This document shows positions 7,958 through 12,795 of a DNA stretch of 12,795 bases, in pieces (the first letter of the stretch is position 1; each line of letters starts with the position of its first letter). This DNA comes from Saccoglossus kowalevskii (lineage: Eukaryota; Hemichordata; Enteropneusta; Harrimaniidae), in assembly GCF_000003605.2 (NCBI RefSeq), contig NW_003154154.1, positions 1-12,795 of the forward strand. Reading direction: 5' to 3'. A program made the position numbers and the translations under genes. Below the pieces are notes generated by a model, which saw only the letters and a program-made list of their open reading frames with translations, searched no databases and was not told where the DNA came from.

Positions 7958-8453
7958 TGATAAGAATCATGTTTTTACAATGAATTGAACTGAGCTAATG
8001 CAATAATAAGATGAATTACATTACTGTCTCAATCTGAATCTGCATACCAAACATGCTTAAAATTGAATTTCCATCTTGATGTGCAGTATTCTGAAACATA
8101 TTATCACAAACTTAATGGTGTAACTCTAGGAGTGAGTAACTCATCAGCCCAGATTCTATGGTTTAATTCGAGCAGGGAATAATTCACTCGGGAAGTGATT
8201 GATTCATTCTCCAGCGTTAGGATTATCTCGGGAGTGATAACTCATTCCACCATAAGCAGTTATGTAACTTTTTACGTGATTAACGCTTTAACCTCGGATA
8301 TTTGCCTTAAGCATATGTTGTGAATTGCGATGCCATGAAATGTTCACGACATAAACGGTGTCGAATGATGTTGGTCACGTCATTGGAGCTTCTCGAGTTT
8401 CGAGAAAAAGCACCTTTTATGTAGCCTGTTAGCGCGTGCATAATACTATCGAA

Positions 8454-8525
8454 TGGAGATGTCTGGGATTGAACCCAAGGCCTCTCACATGCGAAGCGAG
8501 CGCTCTACCACTGAGCTACATCCCC
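8454..8525 (-). pseudogene. tRNA-Ala(CGC) copy 15, T-stem changes
   Basis: Full length with CGC, G3:U70 and A box intact. C50T gives a U:G pair with G64, and C63A mismatches G51, so two adjacent T-stem pairs are weakened while the B-box core GGTTCAATCC stays. Trailer ATCG with the ttttatgtagc variant. Spacer 8526-9008 starts with gagaattatg. Both variants recur around copy 18, exactly 1693 bp to the right. It could be transcribed; the call as damaged is moderate. Confidence 0.6.
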
Positions 8526-9008
8526 TGATGAGAATTATGTTTTTACTATGAATTGAACTGAGCTAATGCAAAAATAAGATGAATTACATTACTGTCTCAA
8601 TCTGAATCTGCATACCAAACATGCTTAAAATTGAATTTCCATCTTGATGTGCCGTATTCTGAAACATATTATCACAAACTTAATGGTGTAACTCTAGGAG
8701 TAATTAACTCATCAGCCCAGATTCTATGGTTTAATTCGATGAGGGAATAATTCACTCGGGAAGTGATTGATTCATTCTCCAGCGTTAGAATTATCTCGGG
8801 AGTGATAACTCATTCCACCATAAGCAGTTATGTAACTTTTTACGTGATTAACGCTTTAACCTCGGATATTTGCCTTAAGCAAATGTTGTGAATTGCGATG
8901 CCATGAAATGTTCACGAATGATGTTGGTCACGTCATTGGAGCTTCTCGAGTTTCGAGAAAAAACTACCTTTTAAGTGAGCTTGTTAGCGCGTGCATAATA
9001 CTAGAGAA

Positions 9009-9080
9009 TGGAGATGTCGGGGATTGAACCCGAGGCCTCTCACATGCGAAGCGTGCGCTCTACCACTAAGCTACATCCCC
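9009..9080 (-). pseudogene. tRNA-Ala(CGC) copy 16, mosaic, anticodon-stem mismatch
   Basis: The trailer is of the damaged AGAG group, but the T arm and variable loop are consensus (G52, G46). T13 and the tgataag 5' flank are again from the damaged group. This suggests a conversion tract replacing the middle of the gene. T28 is A, mismatching A42 in the anticodon stem. CGC and G3:U70 are kept, and both promoter boxes are good apart from T13. Spacer 9081-9578 is long class. Confidence 0.6.
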
Positions 9081-9578
9081 TGATAAGAATCATGTTTTTA
9101 CAATGAATTGAACTGAGCTAATGCAAAAATAAGATGAATTACATTACTGTCTCAATCTGAATCTGCATACCAAACATGCTTAAAATTGAATTTCCATCTT
9201 GATGTGCCGTATTCTGAAACATATTATCACAGACTTAATGGTGTAACTCTAGGAGTGATTAACTCATCAGCCCAGATTCTATGGTTTAATTCGAGCAGGG
9301 AATAATTCACTCGGGAAGTGATTGATTCATTCTCCAGCGTTAGGATTATCTCGGGAGTGATAACTCATTCCACCATAAGCAGTTATGTAACTTTTTACGT
9401 GATTAACGCTTTAACCTCGGATATTTGCCTTAAGCATATGTTGTGAATTGCGATGCCATGAAATGTTCACGACATAAACGGTGTCGAATGATGTTGGTCA
9501 CGTCATTGGAGCTTCTCGAGTTTCGAGAAAAAACAACCTTTTAAGTGAGCTTGTTAGCGCGTGCGTCATACTAGAGAA

Positions 9579-9650
9579 TGGAGATTTCGGGGATTGAACA
9601 CGAGGACTCTCACATGCAAAGCGAGCGCTCTACCACTAAGCTACATCCCC
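9579..9650 (-). pseudogene. tRNA-Ala copy 17, anticodon changed to UGC
   Basis: The anticodon loop reads TTTGCAT instead of TTCGCAT, so the anticodon is UGC (reading GCA/GCG), still alanine. G3:U70 is kept. However, C66 is A, mismatching G7 at the base of the acceptor stem, and T52, T46 and T13 are present, so the gene is probably weak or dead. Trailer AGAG, T-run of six. Spacer 9651-10146 is long class. Confidence 0.8.
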
Positions 9651-10097
9651 TGATAAGAATCATGTTTTTACAATGAATTGAACTGAGCTAATGCAAAAAT
9701 AAGATGAATTACATTACTGTCTCAATCTGAATCTGCATACCAAACATGCTTAAAATTGAATTTCCATCTTGATGTGCCGTATTCTGAAACATATTATCAC
9801 AAACTTAATGGTGTAACTCTAGGAGTAATTAACTCATCAGCCCAGATTTTATGGTTTAATTCGATAAGGGAATAATTCACTCGGGAAGTGATTGATTCAT
9901 TCTCCAGCGTTAGGATTATCTCGGGAGTGATAACTCATTCCACACTAAGCAGTTATGTAACTTTTTACGTGATTAACGCTTTAACCTCGGATATTTGCCT
10001 TAAGCATATGTTGTGAATTGCGATGCCATGAAATGTTCATGACATAAACGGTGTCGAATGATGTTGGTCACGTCATTGGAGCTTCTCTAGTTTCGAG

Positions 10098-10102
10098 AAA
10101 AA
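10098..10102 (-). terminator. Candidate Pol III terminator T5 for tRNA copy 18
   Basis: First T-run downstream of copy 18 on the minus strand, after a trailer of about 44 nt. The adjoining hairpin has a mismatch here (ctctag for ctcgag). Confidence 0.55.
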
Positions 10103-10146
10103 GCACCTTTTATGTAGCTTGTTAGCGCGTGCATAATACTATCGAA

Positions 10147-10218
10147 TGGAGATGTCGGGGATTGAACCCGAGGCCTCTCACATGCGAGGCGAGCGCTCTA
10201 CCACTGAGCTACATCCCC
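10147..10218 (-). tRNA. tRNA-Ala(CGC) copy 18, near-intact (C32)
   Basis: All stems are consensus with G3:U70 and both promoter boxes. The only change is T32C at the first base of the anticodon loop (CTCGCAT), tolerated in many tRNAs; U33 and CGC are kept. Trailer ATCG; the T5 run at 10098-10102 follows about 44 nt downstream. Spacer 10219-10716 is long class and has gatttattctccacc and ctatgggtt variants shared with 11344-11841. Confidence 0.9.
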
Positions 10219-10665
10219 TGATGAGAATTATGTTTTTACTATGAATTGAACTGAGCTAATGCAAAAATAAGATGAATTACATTACTGTCTCAATCTGAAT
10301 CTGCATACCAAACATGCTTAAAATTGAATTTCCATCTTGATGTGCCGTATTCTGAAACATATTATCACAAATTTAATGATGTAACTCTAGGAGTGATTAA
10401 CTCATCAGCCCATATTCTATGGGTTAATTCGAGCAGGGAATAATTCACTCGGGAAGTGATTGATTTATTCTCCACCGTTAGGATTATCTCGGGAGTGATA
10501 ACTCATTCCACCATAAGCAGTTATGTAACTTTTTACGTGATTAACGCTTTAACCTCGGATATTTGCCTTAAGCAAATGTTGTGAATTGCGATGCCATGAA
10601 ATGTTCACGACATAAACGGTGTCGAATGATGTTGGTCACGTCATTGGAGCTACTCGAGTTTCGAG

Positions 10666-10671
10666 AAAAAA
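10666..10671 (-). terminator. Candidate Pol III terminator T6 for tRNA copy 19
   Basis: Six T on the minus strand, the first run of four or more past the tRNA, after about 45 nt of trailer. It is followed by the array hairpin, here TACTCGA-GTT-TCGAGAA with one mismatch. Confidence 0.6.
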
Positions 10672-10716
10672 CGACCTTTTAAGTAAGCTTGTTAGCGCGT
10701 GCGTCATACTATAGAA

Positions 10717-10788
10717 TGGAGATGTCGGGGATTGAACCCGAGGCCTCTCACATGCGAAGCGAGCGCTCTACCACTGAGCTACATCCCC
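10717..10788 (-). tRNA. tRNA-Ala(CGC) copy 19, intact
   Basis: Identical to the consensus tRNA of copies 2 and 3: perfect cloverleaf, G3:U70, A73, anticodon CGC, intact A and B boxes. Trailer haplogroup ATAG; a T6 run follows 46 nt downstream. Spacer 10789-11271 is short class with agtaatt, gataaggg and an unusual acttattctatcat stretch. Confidence 0.96.
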
Positions 10789-11271
10789 TGATGAGAATCA
10801 TGTTTTTACTATGAATTGAACTGAGCTAATGCAAAAATAAGATGAATTACATTACTGTCTCAATCTGAATCTGCATACCAAACATGCTTAAAATTGAATT
10901 TCCATCTTGATGTGCCGTATTCTGAAACATATTATCACAAACTTAATGGTGTAACTCTAGGAGTAATTAACTCATCAGCCCAGATTCTATGGTTTAATTC
11001 GATAAGGGAATAATTCACTCGGGAAGTGATTGATTCATTCTCCAGCGTTAGAATTATCTCGGGAGTGATAACTTATTCTATCATAAGCAGTTATGTAACT
11101 TTTTACGTGATTAACGCTTTAACCTCGGATATTTGCCTTAAGCAAATGTTGTGAATTGCGATGCCATGAAATGTTCACGAATGATGTTGGTCACGTCATT
11201 GGAGCTTCTCGAGTTTCGAGAAAATACTACCTTTTAAGTGAGCTTGTTAGCGCGTGCATAATACTAGAGAA

Positions 11272-11343
11272 TGGAGATGTCGGGGATTGAACTCGAGGAC
11301 TCTCACATGCGAAGAGAGCGCTCTACCACTGAGCTACATCCCC
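11272..11343 (-). pseudogene. tRNA-Ala(CGC) copy 20, G52A and anticodon-stem mismatch
   Basis: Full length with G3:U70 and CGC. G52 is A (mismatch with C62 and a B-box change different from the common G52T). G46 is T, and G30 is T, facing U40 in the anticodon stem. Trailer AGAG; the T-run is interrupted here (aaaatacta on the plus strand, so only four T). D arm and 5' flank are of the consensus type. Spacer 11344-11841 is long class. Confidence 0.8.
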
Positions 11344-11760
11344 TGATGAGAATCATGTTTTTACTATGAATTGAACTGAGCTAATGCAAAAATAAGATGA
11401 ATTACATTACTGTCTCAATCTGAATCTGCATACCAAACATGCTTAAAATTGAATTTCCATCTTGATGTGCCGTATTCTGAAACATATTATCACAAACTTA
11501 ATGGTGTAACTCTAGGAGTGATTAACTCATCAGCCCAGATTCTATGGGTTAATTCGATAAGGGAATAATTCACTCGGGAAGTGATTGATTTATTCTCCAC
11601 CGTTAGGATTATCTCGGGAGTGATAACTCATTCCACCATAAGCAGTTATGTAACTTTTTACGTGATTAACGCTTTAACCTCGGATATTTGCCTTAAGCAA
11701 ATGTTGTGAATTGCGATGCCATGAAATGTTCACGACATAAACGGTGTCGAATGATGTTGG

Positions 11761-11772
11761 TCACGTCATTGG
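11761..11772. promoter_or_regulatory. CRE-like half plus CCAAT block (representative copy)
   Basis: TCACGTCATTGG reads on the minus strand as CCAATGACGTGA, a CCAAT box fused to a TGACGTGA bZIP-type site. The block is nearly invariant in all spacers, about 70-80 bp from the tRNA 3' end (one copy has gttcacg, 6109-6123). Regulatory function is inferred only from motif resemblance. Confidence 0.3.
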
Positions 11773-11775
11773 AGC

Positions 11776-11792
11776 TTCTCGAGTTTCGAGAA
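11776..11792. repeat. Array-conserved hairpin TTCTCGA-GTT-TCGAGAA (representative copy)
   Basis: A 7-bp perfect stem with a 3-nt loop, present in nearly every unit directly beside the T-run that should end the tRNA transcript. Mismatches occur in a few units (for example 10084-10100 and 10651-10667). On the minus strand the T-run comes first, so this is not a bacterial-type terminator. It may be a DNA cruciform, a protein site or simply conserved by homogenisation. Confidence 0.6.
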
Positions 11793-11796
11793 AAAA
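11791..11796 (-). terminator. Candidate Pol III terminator T6 for tRNA copy 21
   Basis: Six T on the minus strand after about 45 nt of trailer, followed by the perfect hairpin at 11776-11792. Confidence 0.6.
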
Positions 11797-11841
11797 CGAC
11801 CTTTTAAATAAGCTTGTTAGCGCGTGCGTCATACTATAGAA

Positions 11842-11913
11842 TGGAGATGTCGGGGATTGAACCCGAGGCCTCTCGCATGCGAAGCGAGCGCTCTACCACT
11901 GAGCTACATCCCC
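11842..11913 (-). tRNA. tRNA-Ala(CGC) copy 21, intact
   Basis: Consensus gene with one improving change: T40C gives a Watson-Crick G30:C40 pair in the anticodon stem. G3:U70, CGC, and A and B boxes are intact. Trailer ATAG; a T6 run follows 46 nt downstream. Last tRNA of the array. Its 5' spacer (11914-12334) resembles spacers 568-1048 and 4017-4498 (gtgactaac, gagaaggg, cagtcatg). It diverges from about 12285 and breaks at 12334 into the minisatellite. Confidence 0.96.
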
Positions 11914-12334
11914 TGATGAGAATCATGTTTTTACTATGAATTGAACTGAGCTAATGCAAAAATAAGATGAATTACATTACTGTCTCAATCTGAATCTGTA
12001 TACCAAACATGCTTAAAATTGAATTTCAATCTTGATGTGCCGTATTCTGAAGCTTATTATCACAAACTTAATGGTGTAACTCGAGGAGTGACTAACTCAT
12101 CAGCCCAGATTCTATGGTTTAATTCGAGAAGGGAATAATTCACTCGGGAAGTGATTGATTCATTCTCCACCGTTAGGATTATCTCGGGAGTGTTAACTCA
12201 TTCCACCATGAGCAGTCATGTAACTTTTTACGTGATTAACGCTTTACCCTCGGATATTTGCCTTAAGCATAGGTTGTGAATTGCGAAGTGTTTGACTTAA
12301 TCATGAAATGTTCAAGTTCGCGACATAAACGGTT

Positions 12335-12795
12335 TATTGCATTACTGCACATACCAACCAAGTATTGCATTACTGCACATACCAACCAAGTATTGCATTA
12401 CAGCACATACAAACCGAGTATTGCATTACTACACATACCAACCGAGTATTGCATTACTGCACATACCAACCGAGTATTGCATTACTACACATACCAACCA
12501 AGTATTGCATTACTGCACATACCAATCGAGCATTGCATTACTGCACATACCAACCAAGTATTGCATTACTGCACATACAAACCAAGTATTGCATTACTGC
12601 ACATACCAACCAAGTATTGCATTACTGCACATACCAACCAAGTATTGCATTACTGCACATACCAATCGAGCATTGCATAACTGCACATACAAACCAAGTA
12701 TTGCATTACTGCACATACCAATCGAGCATGGCATTACTGCACATACAAACCAAGTATTGCATTACTGCACATATCAATCGAGCATTGCATTACTG
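12335..12795. repeat. 28-bp minisatellite, 16.5 copies, continues past window
   Basis: The unit TATTGCATTACTGCACATAC + CAACCAAG is repeated 16 full times with no length variation, plus 13 bases at the window end. Substitutions are few: CAACC/AAACC/CAATC, AAG/GAG and TATTGC/CATTGC. From about 12643 the copies alternate between an AATCGAG type and a CATTGC...AAACCAAG type, a 56-bp dimer. The junction with the tRNA unit lies after ataaacggt. The unit lacks plus-strand stop codons across copies, so it creates a long spurious ORF. Confidence 0.95.

Larger units (their letters stand above)
509..12334 (-). repeat. Tandem array of tRNA-Ala(CGC) units, 21 copies
   Basis: A unit of about 554 or 570 bp is repeated head to tail, always with the tRNA gene on the minus strand. 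tRNA 5' ends lie at 567, 1120, 1667, 2222, 3347, 3447, 4016, 4570, 5140, 5710, 6264, 6834, 7388, 7957, 8525, 9080, 9650, 10218, 10788, 11343 and 11913. The length classes differ mainly by a 15-bp segment (11736-11750 in one unit) flanked by CGA direct repeats. Every spacer is recognisably the same sequence. It holds no ORF of note, but has conserved small elements: a hairpin followed by an A-run, a TCACGTCATTGG block, three ACTC/GAGT dyads, and a tRNA-like relic in the tRNA 5' flank. The array is broken at 2647-3261 by foreign DNA and ends at 12334 in a minisatellite. Confidence 0.97.

Noticed and set aside
11743-11753. Second B box in ggtgtcgaatg
   Set aside because: It needs a one-base insertion against GGTTCGAATCC, has no A box at a proper distance and is absent in short units.
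11776-11792. Heat-shock element in TTCTCGAGTTTCGAGAA
   Set aside because: The two TTCnnGA-type pairs are spaced by one base rather than the two needed for a continuous nGAAn array; kept only as a hairpin.
509-12334. tRNA-derived SINE copies
   Set aside because: Copies are head to tail in tandem with full conserved spacers, no poly(A) or LINE-like tails and no target duplications per unit.
12276-12680. 134-codon plus-strand ORF with a 28-residue repeat
   Set aside because: By-product of a 28-bp repeat: three units make 84 bases, so the frame cycles without stops. No independent coding evidence.
12335-12795. CRISPR array
   Set aside because: The 28-bp units are contiguous with no unique spacers, and the context is eukaryotic.

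Overview
The window is eukaryotic, most likely from a marine invertebrate animal, with an anthozoan cnidarian as my best but unproven guess. There are no bacterial-style operons. Its landmarks are nuclear tRNA genes without an encoded CCA, the 3' end of an L2/CR1/Jockey-type LINE, a candidate spliced exon with a GTACGT donor, and satellite DNA.

Positions 1-507 hold the 3' end of a decayed non-LTR retrotransposon: the C-terminal part of the reverse transcriptase ORF with one frameshift, a short 3' UTR and a (TTA)4 tail. Its tail abuts the first member of a tandem array filling 509-12334. The array has 21 copies of a minus-strand tRNA-Ala gene (anticodon CGC, with the G3:U70 alanine identity pair), each followed by a spacer of about 480-500 bp. 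Repeat lengths fall in two classes, about 554 and about 570 bp, set mainly by a 15-bp indel. Four copies (1049, 1596, 10717, 11842) are flawless. Several carry single stem defects, and many are damaged by a B-box mutation (G52T), small indels or truncations.

The array is interrupted once, at 2647-3261, by about 615 bp of unrelated DNA. This piece holds a candidate minus-strand exon (2761-2935) of an unrecognised protein and a long imperfect hairpin next to a full CRE palindrome. Just right of it, two tRNA copies are fused by a deletion to a spacing of about 50 bp. At the right edge the last unit breaks at 12334 into a 28-bp minisatellite that runs to the window end.

The sequence immediately 3' of each tRNA sorts the copies into three haplogroups that track integrity: ATAG (all four perfect copies), ATCG (mild defects) and AGAG (mostly damaged). 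Copies 10 and 16 are mosaics whose breakpoints lie inside the tRNA gene. Blocks of three units (1693 bp) and five units (about 2.82 kb) have been duplicated. The array is therefore evolving by unequal exchange and gene conversion, and this has spread a damaged allele as well as intact ones. No complete protein-coding gene is present.
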